Below, piece after piece: positions 52,746-62,104 of a DNA stretch of 64,000 bases. Both the position numbers and the translations under genes were made by a program. The stretch is from contig OY755187.1 in NCBI GenBank assembly GCA_963576735.1, forward strand, positions 558,001 through 622,000. Reading direction: 5' to 3'. Every line of letters begins with the position of its first letter. The first letter of the stretch is position 1. Source of the stretch: Bedellia somnulentella. Its lineage: Eukaryota; Arthropoda; Insecta; Lepidoptera; Bedelliidae. Under the pieces are notes generated by a model, which was given only the letters and a program-made list of their open reading frames with translations, did no database searches and was not told the origin of the DNA.

Positions 52746-53085
52746 GTATGTCCGTCTATACTTGAGACTTCATAGCGGTCATTATCTAAGCCTGAGTAAT
52801 TTTAAATAGTCCCTTGAATTTCTAAGCAAATTTTCTGCTTTTGCCCTTTTCCGGATTGTGATTTGGGACCATCACGAGGTCACCGACTTGGTATAATTTT
52901 GTGGGCGCTCGCTTTTTGTCATACGCCATTTTCATCTTTGCTTGGTTTTCCTCTATATTATCTTGAACAGTCATTCTAAGTTCTTCCCTTTCTGAATTTG
53001 TCATTTGCTCAGTTTCATCTAACACACCCTTGATAAGTCCTTCCGAGTGCCCTATTGTCTTTTGCCCAAATTCCACAAGAGTCAT
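52746..53085 (-). pseudogene. Gypsy-C integrase C-terminal region (unit B, part 2)
   Basis: Same frame as 43183-43446 (GQKTIGHSEGLIKGVLDETE, KRAPTKLYQVGDLVMVPNHN) with very few differences. The join to 46627 across GTAT restores the unit A sequence. Confidence 0.85.
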
Positions 53086-53213
53086 TAATAAATAACACGG
53101 ATTTTATAACATCTAAACGATAAACTGCTAAAATACCACAAATTTCTTCTCACCTTGCACAGCGCGTTTCTAATCTACGAGTATGATGGCAGCTCGAAAC
53201 AAATGAACGAGAA
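53086..53213. repeat. Start of a third tandem unit, truncated
   Basis: Repeats the first 120 bases of units A and B (AACACGGATTTTATAACATC, CAAATTTCTTCTCACC) and then stops at AACGAGAAGATG. The integrase/unit junction at 53085 is the same as at 43441. Confidence 0.85.
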
Positions 53214-53710
53214 GATGAAAGATGTTCAAATGATACTCCTCTTGAAAATATTAAGGTTGGTACTTTAAGAATGTTGTCACAGAAACATCTTAATTTTTTA
53301 AGATGTTTCTGTAACATTTAATTTCATTCTCCTCTTTCCTTATACATTGTCTCCCTTAAGTTTACCGGAAAATGTAGTTAGCACTCACATACAATATAGG
53401 TACCCGATATGCAACAGCATGTTATTTGTAACAATCAATGCGTACAGGTACTCAGTATACTCATTCTTACTTCAAGCCATTCAATGAAGTTAATCAAATT
53501 ATTTGCAGTCGTTTACTAATTAATGAGATAGTTTTGTATCATTATACATTAGGTACAAAATGTAATAAAAAAAGTTTACATACATACAAATGTATCCATC
53601 AATATATTTACAGACATCATGTCCAATTTTAAATCGTACTTAAAAGGTTACAAAAGTAAGTTTACATACCATCAGATCTTCTCCAACCAGGGTTCTTACA
53701 ACTTCTGAAG
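53214..53710. other. Gypsy-C LTR scrap, hairpin and unassigned sequence
   Basis: 53214-53258 repeats part of the Gypsy-C LTR (AGATGTTCAAATGATACTCC). At 53279-53316 ACAGAAACATCTTAA pairs with TTAAGATGTTTCTGT. The rest may be the Gypsy-C leader. No coding sequence. Confidence 0.5.
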
Positions 53711-53945
53711 TGTTCGAATTTCCCAGGAAAGATGTTCAAATGATACCTCTCGAAAATATTAAGGTTTATTGAAATATTCTAAATTTAAGTTTCTAAATAA
53801 CATAACTTGCTTCCCGCTCGAATGCACAATCCTCCGCTCTCCTTTCTTTTTATTTTTTTTTATACATTCATTTTTTTATTGAGAAATACTGACTTAGGCT
53901 ATGATTTATCTTAAACATCCAAATAAAATCGAATAGAAGTTAACA
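53711..53945 (-). repeat. Gypsy-C 5' LTR
   Basis: 235 bp, TGTTCGAATTTCCC to GAAGTTAACA. CTTG follows at 53946. The same CTTG precedes the 3' LTRs at 42118-42121 and 45706-45709, which is the expected 4-bp target duplication. It lies within BEL-C. Confidence 0.88.
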
Positions 53946-54296
53946 CTTGAACTTCGCTTGATAACCTGGAAGATTCTCCGGTATCTTCTATTTCCCAGAA
54001 ACTTCGGATATCGGTCATTTCATTGAAACAATGTTGCACTGTAGGATTTCTGCCTTTCCGCATAATATCCAACCGATTCGTGTTTGTTGGGCGATTGGCT
54101 TCGATTGTATGAAGCGTTTTACACCTTCGAGGATAATTTGTGAGTACACATCCACTCCCAACAAAATATTTATGGGCCAGCTAATGTAAAATTCTTGGTC
54201 CGCTAATTAGATGTTGGTTAGGTGTTCCCAGCTTGGTTTACCGAATGATTTATTTGATAAGTTTCTTGTGAAAGTTTTTATGATATACATTCTGTG
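53946..54296 (-). pseudogene. BEL-C protease/RT junction
   Basis: Minus strand: ISWPINILLGVDVYSQIILE, IAQQTRIGWILCGKAE, a shift, then DIRSFWEIED.. These are the DUF1758 protease end and the start of the RT region of a BEL/Pao element. One stop lies near 54215. The upstream part continues at 57644 beyond the mariner insertion, and the downstream part is the RT scrap found in units A and B. Confidence 0.8.
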
Positions 54297-54338
54297 TACT
54301 AAGTATCGGGAATTTGTCAATAAAACAAAAAATAAAAA

Positions 54339-54475
54339 TTATTCATCTAAATTTATTTTATCGCCTTCAAAGTAGGACCCATCGCTTGCAATACAACCTC
54401 TCCACCGCTTCACCCAGTCTTCCATACATTTTTCATAGGCTATTTGCGGTATGGCCTTAACTCGTATCATCCCAA
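54339..54475 (-). pseudogene. Mariner transposase, C-terminal end
   Basis: Minus strand: KAIPQIAYEKCMEDWVKRWR and GCIASDGSYFEGDKI followed by a stop, the standard end of mariner-family transposases. The catalytic second and third Asp regions between this and 56830 are missing. Confidence 0.85.
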
Positions 54476-54743
54476 CCATATTAAAACAAGTCCAATGTTA
54501 ATGAAAATTTTATCGGAGCACGTTTATTGGTGTACAATGTGATCTGTTTAATTTTTTTTTTAGTACTTTTTTTGTTTTGATGCCGTTCCAATAATGGAAC
54601 ACTAGGATTATACATACACGTAAATTTCTGTCAGGGGCTATGGACTTCGTTGAGAAATAAGACAATTGTATTTAGTTATTTTTTTTATGTAGTTAAAAAC
54701 ATATTAAATTAGCATAAATACAATAAACAATATTAATTGGGTG
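54476..54743 (-). other. piggyBac-B 3' non-coding region
   Basis: Between the mariner C-terminus and the piggyBac stop. It holds a small palindrome GTTCCAATAATGGAAC at 54589, and AATAATGGAAC recurs at 56530 near the 5' side. No CCC-type terminus with TTAA could be assigned with confidence (TTAA at 54499). Confidence 0.4.
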
Positions 54744-56435
54744 TTATTTAGTGTGAAAATTAATTGAACACTTGTTATGTAAGGCAACATTACACTTGGA
54801 ACATTTCATTGTGGTATTTTTGTGACATAAACCACAACGAGTTTGTTTATTTTGTTTTTCAATTATATGTCCTTTGCCATCCAGTCTTACAGCATCAGGC
54901 ACACGTTTTATTACTGCTAGTGAAGATCTAGGAGTAAGAATTATAGAAGTTTTAAGAGCGGTATCTTTTTGTAGAAAGTATGTGGAAACAATATCTCGCG
55001 TAAATGATAAAAGATCATGTGGCGAATTTTTTGCAGCTGGAGATATTTTATACAACTGAAAAGCATTATTGACTGAAGCGTTGAGTGGAAACATAAGTAA
55101 CTGCCAATACCACCTCTTCAGACGGATTGCGATACGATAACAACCCACATTTTGATCGAGTCGGTCAACACCCCCCATATATTTATTATAGTTTACAAAG
55201 CATCTAGGTTGCTCAACATCCTTCTTCTGCTTATCGCAGTAGCGTTTGACTTTGCTAATGGGTTCGGTACCACATTCAGTAGAGGCCACTGTGACAATGT
55301 TGTTGTCATTATATCTAACAAGAGTGATATTAGATAGTACATCTGTACACTGGTGATGAGATCCTCTATAACTTTTTTTCATTGCTTTCGGATCTTTGAG
55401 AGGGGCCTTCTCAATTCGGTTAGCTCGTATAGTCCCCGTACCATCGTGACCCATTTTTCGTAGCTCGTCAAGCAGCGGTAAGGACGTAAAAAAATTGTCG
55501 AAGTAAAAACTGTACCTATCTTGCGGCAGCTTTGATATGAGATCCAAAACAACTGAGGCACCAACACGTAACCGTATTTCCGGTTTTTGCTCCCTGATAA
55601 AGTTCACCATAAATCAAATATCCAAGTCGCGTACATATTGACCAATTTTTGTATCCAAATCTGATTGGTTTGCCATGGATATGCTGTTTAGTGTCATGTT
55701 TTCCATAATAGGGAATCATGGATTCGTCAATGCTCAGATTTTTATCTCCAGGGTAATATTTTAGCCATCTCGCATTGAGCAGTTTCCACAAAGGACGGAC
55801 TTTAGCAAACTTATCATTAGGATCAAGATCATTATTGTCTGCAACATGGAAGTATCGCAACAGATCTTCAAATCGATTTCTTCGAATGCTTGATTTCCGT
55901 TTTAGTAACCCGAAATGCATGTTTACCCTTTTGAACTGCATTTTTTTCGGTATCTGTGCGAAGTAATTCAAACACCTCATCATCAAAAAGTAGTTCAAAG
56001 AACTGAACTGGGTTTTCCAGGCTTTCCAGGAAATCTGGTTCATAGTATCCCTTCGCAGCCTTTTCTTGGATATCTACAAACCTCCACCTTCTTGCCACTT
56101 CAATACGTTTTCTTTTTGGCGGTGGCTCGGTTGCCGTCGACGAGGTTGAGGGCTGTAGAGGCGGCGGTGTCACTAACGATGATGGTAATGGTTCCACTGG
56201 TTCATATTCAACATACTCATTCACAATACTAGCCTCAGCTTGAGACGATCTGGTGACCCGGAGTTCAGCTTCCGCCAATAACTGATGACGAGACAAATTA
56301 TTTATACTGGCATTCTCTTCATCACCGCTATCTTCGTCGCTATTTTGCCAATTATCTGGCGGTGTGATAAAAATATCAGCCGCAAACAAGTCATCATCTT
56401 CTTCCAACAGAGATATTATCTGATTAACATTCAAT
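54744..56435 (-). pseudogene. piggyBac-B transposase, exon 2
   Basis: Minus strand. N-terminal acidic region (LLEEDDDLFAADIFITPPDN, SDEDSGDEEN), then PDFLESLENPVQFFELLFDD, RFEDLLRYFHVADNNDLDPN, and the catalytic core LSIDESMIPYYG (first Asp), SFYFDNFFTSLPLL (second Asp) and YMGGVDRLDQNVG (third Asp). The C-terminal zinc region is CGLCHKNTTMKCSKCNVALH with NKC. Three frames are used, with changes near 55960 and 55590, so the copy is broken although all DDD residues remain. It begins at a TTTCAG acceptor (56436), and the first exon is at 56679-56695. Confidence 0.9.
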
Positions 56436-56678
56436 CTGAAATAAAAGAATATAATAATTACGAGGCATCTATAACAAAGTAAAAATCCAAGTATTCAGAA
56501 ATTACATGGGCTTATGTTCCTACTGCTCAAATAATGGAACGGTACAAAGAAAATATAAATACTCAAAAACGAATACTTTTTTTTCTTAACATGTATTATG
56601 ACATGATTAAACAATATTATAACATATGTAAAAACCCTAAATAATCAGTAGTATTATTAAAGTATCATGATTACTTAC

Positions 56679-56695
56679 GTTTTTCTGTTCGCCAT
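56679..56695 (-). CDS. piggyBac-B transposase, tiny first exon
   Basis: ATGGCGAACAGAAAAAC followed by a GTAAGT donor at 56678-56673. Splicing to the TTTCAG acceptor at 56436 keeps the frame into the LNVNQIISLLEED start of exon 2, with an intron of 243 bp. The phase match supports the call. Confidence 0.6.
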
Positions 56696-56829
56696 ATTTT
56701 TCACTTAAAACTTGCAGACAAATAAACTTTTTTAAATTGATAAAACCGCGCGAAGAGAAATGTCAATTCATTCAAGTGACAGCTAGAAATGTCGGTAATA
56801 CCAACATAAAAACAAAAATTTCTCCACTT

Positions 56830-57469
56830 GGAAGGAATTCGGAGTGAACCACACCACGGTAGTCAAAAAAAAACTGTCAGCATCACCTTGATTTTGTAGC
56901 GACTGCCGCGGTTTTTTGGGTTTCGGCTCGTTTTCGAGACGCCATTCTGAAAACTGTTGGCTTGTTTGCATGTCGTACTCATAAACGCATGTCTCGTCGC
57001 CAGTTATTATACGTTTCATAAAGGTCGGATCCGTAAAAGGTCGGGAAACCATGTCTTCAGCGACATGCTTTCGCTGCGCTTTTTGAACAAAATTGAGCTC
57101 TTTTGGAACTAGTCGAGCGGCGACGCGTTTCATGCCTAAAATGTCAATGAGAATGTTGTGGACGGACTTAAAAGATATGTTCATCACACAAGCCAACTCT
57201 CTCAGACTCATACGTCGATTTTCGAGCACTAGCTTCTTGATTCTGTCGATGTTTTCTTTGGTCGTAGCGGTTGAAGGTCTACCAGAACGAGACAAGTCTA
57301 ATACTACTTCTCGGCCTTCTTTAAAAGCCTTATACCATTCATAAGCCCTTGTTTTTAATATACACGATTCGCCGTAGGTATTTCGCAACATTTTTAGTGA
57401 TTCACCACATGAAATATCATTCCAAACACAAAATTTAAGGCACACTCTTTGTTCAACAATATTTTCCAT
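56830..57469 (-). pseudogene. Mariner transposase, N-terminal half
   Basis: Starts MENIVEQRVCLKFCVWNDIS. It has the two helix-turn-helix parts (EWYKAFKEGREVV, GRPSTATT, SLRELACVMNISFKSVHNIL) and the first catalytic block IITGDETCVYEYD (about 57000). A shift near 56880 is followed by the FFDYRG region and the sequence then diverges at about 56828, where piggyBac-B-linked sequence starts. The second catalytic Asp region is absent. Confidence 0.9.
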
Positions 57470-57643
57470 TGTAAAAATCGCTGAGGTCTCAAAACTATGA
57501 CCAACAAAAAATTAAATTTAAAACAAATTAAATGACAGATCCCGTCAAATTTTGCGCGCTAAATCAGTACAGTGCTACCAACATGCAGTAAAACGACCTC
57601 TTTTACGCGGGTCTTTTTATTGACATATTCCCGATACTTTGTA

Positions 57644-58260
57644 CACAGAGTAGTATACTTCCATGTAGAATGAATAGTTTTCCGTGATTGACAAACACTT
57701 GATATTGGTTTTGCCTGTACAAAGGACGTCTTTGGCCCCAACCCCACTAATAGATCCGTTGCATTCTCGCTTTGACAAGCACAATTTACGGGCGGCATTC
57801 TCAGTTAACAATGAGATCTGTGAACCTTGATCAACTAAGGCTCATAAAATGTGAAACTGGCCATCTTTTCCCAAAACCTTGATCATTTCGGTTGCCAATA
57901 GTACTTCTATAGACAGCCTTCCAGTAATATGGTGTGAAGTACTTGGTTAATTTATTGCTGTACGTTCTAATCGCATAGCAACGTTTCTCGGGTTATTCTT
58001 GTTTACGTAAGCTTCATGCAGTATTGTATTGCGACATCCGCCGCATTCGCGGCATCGCTTGCGAGATGTGCATGGCTTGTCAAAGTGCTGATTCAAGCAA
58101 TTGCAGCACATTTTAAGTGTCGTTATTGCTTGTCTTCTTTGGCCTGGTGTCAGGTCATTATACTCTTTGCAAAAATATATGCCATGTTCATTGCTTTGAC
58201 AAAAATTGCAATTGAATTTCGTATTTCTTGATGACGGATGTTTTGCCAACTTGCGATGTT
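57644..58260 (-). pseudogene. BEL-C gag zinc knuckles and protease start
   Basis: 58249-57947 has CNFCQSNEHGIYFCKEYNDL, CCNCLNQHFDKPC and CRECGGCRNTILHE, a typical BEL/Pao triple knuckle set. 57830-57644 has the protease start (TENAARKLCLSKREC and following) in shifted frames. It is interrupted by the mariner at 57641 and continues at 54296. Many lesions. Confidence 0.85.
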
Positions 58261-58369
58261 GCTACCTTGCTGTTTGTATAAACTTGAGGTTGACAGAGAC
58301 AATAAAACTGCATCATGTACGTCATTCGTCGTACGTCAGTCTTGCAACTAGCATGCTTGCGACTTATTT

Positions 58370-58622
58370 ACATACATACATACATATACTCACAGCTATA
58401 AATCCCTGGAAGGGGTAGCCAGAGCTAAGGAATTCGAAATTCCTCAGCCACGTTTGGAAAGTTGAGTGGGGAAAAGATGGTAATATAAAGGTTGTTGGTG
58501 ATGGGTCTCCAACCGCATCGCCCAAAATTCCCTTAAAAGCCCCGATACCGTTAGTCGCCTCTTACGTACACCCACCGGAAGAAATGGGGTAGTGCTATTC
58601 TAAGCCGACACTACACAGCAAC
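58370..58622 (-). repeat. 250-bp dispersed repeat, copy 1
   Basis: In the sense (minus) direction it starts near GTAGTGTCGGCTTAGAATAG and ends in a (TATG)n tail. Shared blocks are GGTTGGAGACCCATCACC and GTTGGGGTAC-like ends. Other copies are at 61231, 61851 and 62632. The short tandem tail suggests a non-LTR-mobilised SINE. Confidence 0.8.
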
Positions 58623-58687
58623 TACACTGCACTGCACAGCAATTTACAACTATCCAAACTTAAAACTTAAAATTAAGAAAAATATTT

Positions 58688-59075
58688 TTGTTACATGTTA
58701 GTGACATGATAGTCCAGTGGGTAGAACACCCGCCCGAAAAACAGAAGGGCGTGAGTTCCAATCCTGGGACGGGCCTACACCAATTTGTCTTTTCTAAAGT
58801 CATATGTGTGGTTAATTTATCATGGTTGCTAACGGTGAGGGAAAACATCGTGAGGAAACCCACATGGCTGAGTTGTACTTAGTCATGTGACAGTGTATTC
58901 GTACAAAACGGCGATAGGCCTGCCCCCTATCACGTGAGTACACTGTCTAAGCAAAACGTGGGTACCTTCTCTGGAAACTAGATGGCGCTTGCCATGTGAG
59001 TTCAGGAGTATTGGTACCTCTGCCAACCCCTTCGGGGAAAAAACGGCGTGAACGTTTATGTTATGTTATGTTTAT
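58688..59075 (+). repeat. Full tRNA-derived SINE
   Basis: The head has a Pol III A box (ATAGTCCAGTGGGTAGAAC) and B box (GAGTTCCAATCCTGGGACGG). The body has CGTGAGGAAACCCACATGG and CCTGCCCCCTATCACGTG. The tail is CCCCTTCGGGG, CGGCGTGAACG and (TTATG)n. The tail matches the fragment at 985-1092. Confidence 0.8.
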
Positions 59076-59239
59076 TTTTGTTTAATTTTATTGTTTTATT
59101 AATTTTTCGTTTTAAGTTAGTTGTAAGGTGCTTCTGTCTTATGTTATATAACTTCTTATAAATGTTCGAAAGACAAATAAAGATTTCACATAGGCTGAAA
59201 TGTATTGATATAATAAAATAACGTCCAAAGAAGAATAAT

Positions 59240-60132
59240 ATGTCTAAATGTGATAAGTGTGGTAAAATATTACGAAAACTCGACCGAAAGTGGATTGTAA
59301 TCGATGTGACAAAACTGTTCATTCTTCCGTTGAGTGCTCAGGACTAACTGCCAAGCATCGCTCCGCTCTGCAATCTAACAGCAACCTTGAATGGACTTGC
59401 GCTGAATGCTTAGAGGAATCACCTAAATGAGGATCCCTACTAATACCTGAGGATGAAGACGATAACGATCTTAACATTACACAATGTGAAAAACTCGATG
59501 TGAAAAAACTTCTCAAAGATATTTCGCTAAAAATGGAGAAAGCTATCTAGCTAGCTCAAAGATCTCACCAACTCTCTTGAATGAAAAGGTAGACGAGATC
59601 CTAGAAAATATTCTAGAACTTAAAAGAAAAATGTTGAACTCATAAATAAAAATGATAATCTAGAAACGAGGGTAGGAGCATTGGAACAACGAATTCATGA
59701 ATTGGAACAAAAAGAACTTTCTAATACGATAGAAAAAGCAAATATACCTCAGGAGAAACCAAATTACTATACCGATGAATTTTTGTGCAAGAAATAGCAA
59801 TGAAATTAAATATTTCTACCAAGGATGACACACAGATAAAAAGCTTATATGGCCGAAAAGATCGTGCTATCACTCTACAGGTAACATTTAGCCATGAGAA
59901 AACACGTGCTCATTGGATAGAAAACTCGAAAACCGCGAAAATAATGTTCCACGGTAAATTCCTGAGGCAAGTTCATCAGCTAGCAAAAATACTATACTCA
60001 TTCGTGAAGCTCTCAAACCTTACAATAAAAAACTTCTATGGACTGCAAAAAATCAACTCAAAAATTGAAGAAAAAAAGAAGACAATTCCGCCTCATATAT
60101 ATTTAGAACAGAAGAGGATATCAAGAAACTAG
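59240..60132 (+). pseudogene. Non-LTR ORF1 with PHD-like finger and coiled coil
   Basis: Starts MSKCDKCGKI. After a shift near 59280, a Cys/His pattern CNRCDKTVHSSVECSGL and LEWTCAECLEE gives a PHD-like zinc finger, as in ORF1 of several lepidopteran non-LTR elements. A coiled coil follows (LETRVGALEQRIHELEQKEL, about 59660-59715). Then comes a domain with YGRKDRAITLQVTFSHEKTR and NLTIKNFYGLQKINSKI, which resembles the C-terminal part of such ORF1 proteins. Several stops and shifts break it. The protein would bind element RNA. Confidence 0.7.
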
Positions 60133-60231
60133 TTAAAAATAATAATGTTTTAAATTTAGGTAATTAACGTATATATTTCATATAATACTATTTAAACACA
60201 TAGTCTATTTTTAAATCTACTTATATTTAAA

Positions 60232-60815
60232 ATGGCTATACAACTGGGTGATATTTACGAATTCACTAACTGTAAAGACATTAACTCTTTTATTAATAAT
60301 ATTCCTGCTAAATCTAACCAAATTAATATTACATCTTTGCACTTAAACATTCGTCTATGATAAAAAAAACTATGACGCATTGGACCAATATATTAATTAT
60401 TCCCTGAGAAAGATTGATATAATATTAATTACAGAAGTGAACATATCAGACACCATTAGCAGTTTATTCACCTTACAGGGCTATCAAGTGTACACAAATC
60501 TATGTAAAAACAAGAGAGGCGGGGGAATAGTTATTAACATAATCAAAAAATTCAAATTTACTATTCTAGAAAGCCTACCATTCACTTTGAATCCATATGC
60601 TTTGAGATATCATCAAAAGAAGGATACTCAGCCACTTTTTGCTCTATATATAGACCACCAAATTTAAGTAAACACTTATTTATAAACGAACTGGAAAAAC
60701 TAATGCAAAATATTAACACCAACGTATTATTTATACTAGGAGACATGAACATAGATATATCTTTAAATTCTTCTATACAACACAAATACCAAAATATGCT
60801 TCACAAATCTGCCTA
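60232..60815 (+). pseudogene. Non-LTR ORF2, endonuclease part, truncated
   Basis: ATG at 60232. The endonuclease has DIILITEVNIS, GYQVYTNLCKNKRGGGIVIN and, after a shift near 60640, VLFILGDMNIDISLNSS. The frame is broken near 60355 and 60640 and ends at 60815, where gypsy sequence begins, so the RT is missing. Confidence 0.75.
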
Positions 60816-61221
60816 AGTTAAAAGTCAGGGATAGAGTCATCACGTGTGAGGGAAAAACACGGAGAGCGGCGCGAGTAGTTGGTATAGCGCCCCAGCCGCG
60901 GTCGTACTTTGTTTCTGATGGCAAAGGACGGCAGAGTAGGCGTAACAGGCGGCATCTTATAAAAATTCCTAGTGGGACTGCAGATAGGGAACCTCCACTA
61001 TCATCTGGAAAAATGAGAAGATGTGATGGTGAAAACAGTAGGCAATCTGACTGAAGTAGTAATCATGATAGCACTATGTATGACGATACATCTGAGTTTA
61101 TTTTGAGTAATAGTTCGTCTTCATCATATAATTCTTTGCTCGATGAGACAATTACTTCACCGCCACCTGTGAAGAAAGCTGCTCGTGAAGCTGTTTTAAA
61201 AATTAAGAATAATAAATAATA
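60816..61221 (+). pseudogene. Gypsy-D integrase C-terminal tail
   Basis: Plus strand: KLKVRDRVITCEGKTRRAAR, PQPRSYFVSDGKGRQSRRNR and RHLIKIP, then a Ser/Asp-rich tail and a stop near 61219. The PRSY..V..G..RRNRRHL signature is the known end of a large gypsy group. One stop lies near 61053. Upstream pol is missing. Confidence 0.75.
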
Positions 61222-61230
61222 TTTTTTTTT

Positions 61231-61483
61231 AACATACATACATACATATACTCACGGCTATAATTCCCTAGAAGGGCTAGCCAGAGCCAAGGAATTAGAA
61301 ATCCCTCAGCCACTTTTGGAAAGTTGAGTGGGGAAAAGATGGTATAATAAAGGTTGTTGGTGATGGGTCTCCAACCGCATCGCCCAAAAATCCCTTAAAA
61401 GCCCCAATACCGTTAGTCGCCTCTTACGCACACCCACCGGTAGAAACGGGGTAGCGCTATTCTAAGCCGGCACTACACAGCAT
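61231..61483 (-). repeat. 250-bp dispersed repeat, copy 2
   Basis: Same family as 58370-58622, with the (CATA)n tail at its left. It lies in the 3' non-coding region of Gypsy-D. Confidence 0.85.
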
Positions 61484-61730
61484 TTTTTTAAGTAAATGTT
61501 TAAATTAATTAAGTTATGTTCAAAGCTTATAAACTGGTACCTATGTTCTATTTTTTTAAAGGGTGAGATAATATAGAATGTAATTTATCTCAATGCAAAA
61601 TGTAAAAAAAAAACAAAATCAAATGTAAAATGTTAAACGGTTACAGTACAGTTACTATGCTTCTGCAATTAAGTTAAATTGTTACACCAATTAGTTTTAT
61701 TGTTTGTTAAAAGTAAAATATGAGGAGAGG
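61484..61730 (+). other. Gypsy-D 3' non-coding region
   Basis: AT-rich; ends with the purine tract TGAGGAGAGG just before the LTR, a likely polypurine primer. Confidence 0.5.
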
Positions 61731-61846
61731 TGTTGTGATAATTGCTAAATAGAAATGTTATATGAGGGTGGATATAAAATAAAGTCGGTCTTTGTTCGTA
61801 ACTCGCGAGTTTTACTTTAAGAAGCTTTACTCTGAATTGTTTTACA
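61731..61846 (+). repeat. Gypsy-D 3' LTR (putative)
   Basis: About 116 bp, TGTTGTGATAATTGC to TTGTTTTACA, after a polypurine tract. It holds TATAAAATAAAG near 61770. No second copy exists in the window, so the boundaries rest on TG...CA and the tract only. Confidence 0.5.
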
Positions 61847-61850
61847 TGCC

Positions 61851-62100
61851 GTGTAGTGCCGGCTTAGAATGTCGCTACCCCTTTCTACCCACGGGTGTCG
61901 TAAGAGGCGACTAAGGGTATTGGGGCTTTATATTGGATTTTTGGGCGATGCGGTTGGAGACCCATCACCAAAAACCTTTATTTTTACCATCTTTTCCCCA
62001 CTTAACTTCCAAAAGTGGCTGAGGAATTTATAATTCCTTAGCTCTGGTTACCCCTTCTAGGGAAATATAGCCGTGAGTATATGTATGTATGTATGTATGT
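61851..62100 (+). repeat. 250-bp dispersed repeat, copy 3
   Basis: Sense orientation here: starts GTGTAGTGCCGGCTTAGAAT, includes GTCGTAAGAGGCGACTAAGG, and ends GAGTATATGTATGTATGTAT. Confidence 0.85.
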
Positions 62101-62104
62101 TTTA

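Larger units (their letters stand above)
54299..57641 (-). mobile_element. Mariner element in BEL-C, with TA duplication
   Basis: Inverted ends of about 27 bp: CTAAGTATCGGGAATTTGTC on the left and, in complement, CAAAGTATCGGGAATATGTC on the right. TA lies outside each (54297-54298, 57642-57643). The transposase is split and partly lost, with a piggyBac element in the middle. Confidence 0.88.

Noticed and set aside
56782..57600. ATGTTGGTA motif occurring twice as mariner inverted ends
   Set aside because: The two copies are in the same orientation, and the true ends with TA duplication are at 54299 and 57641.
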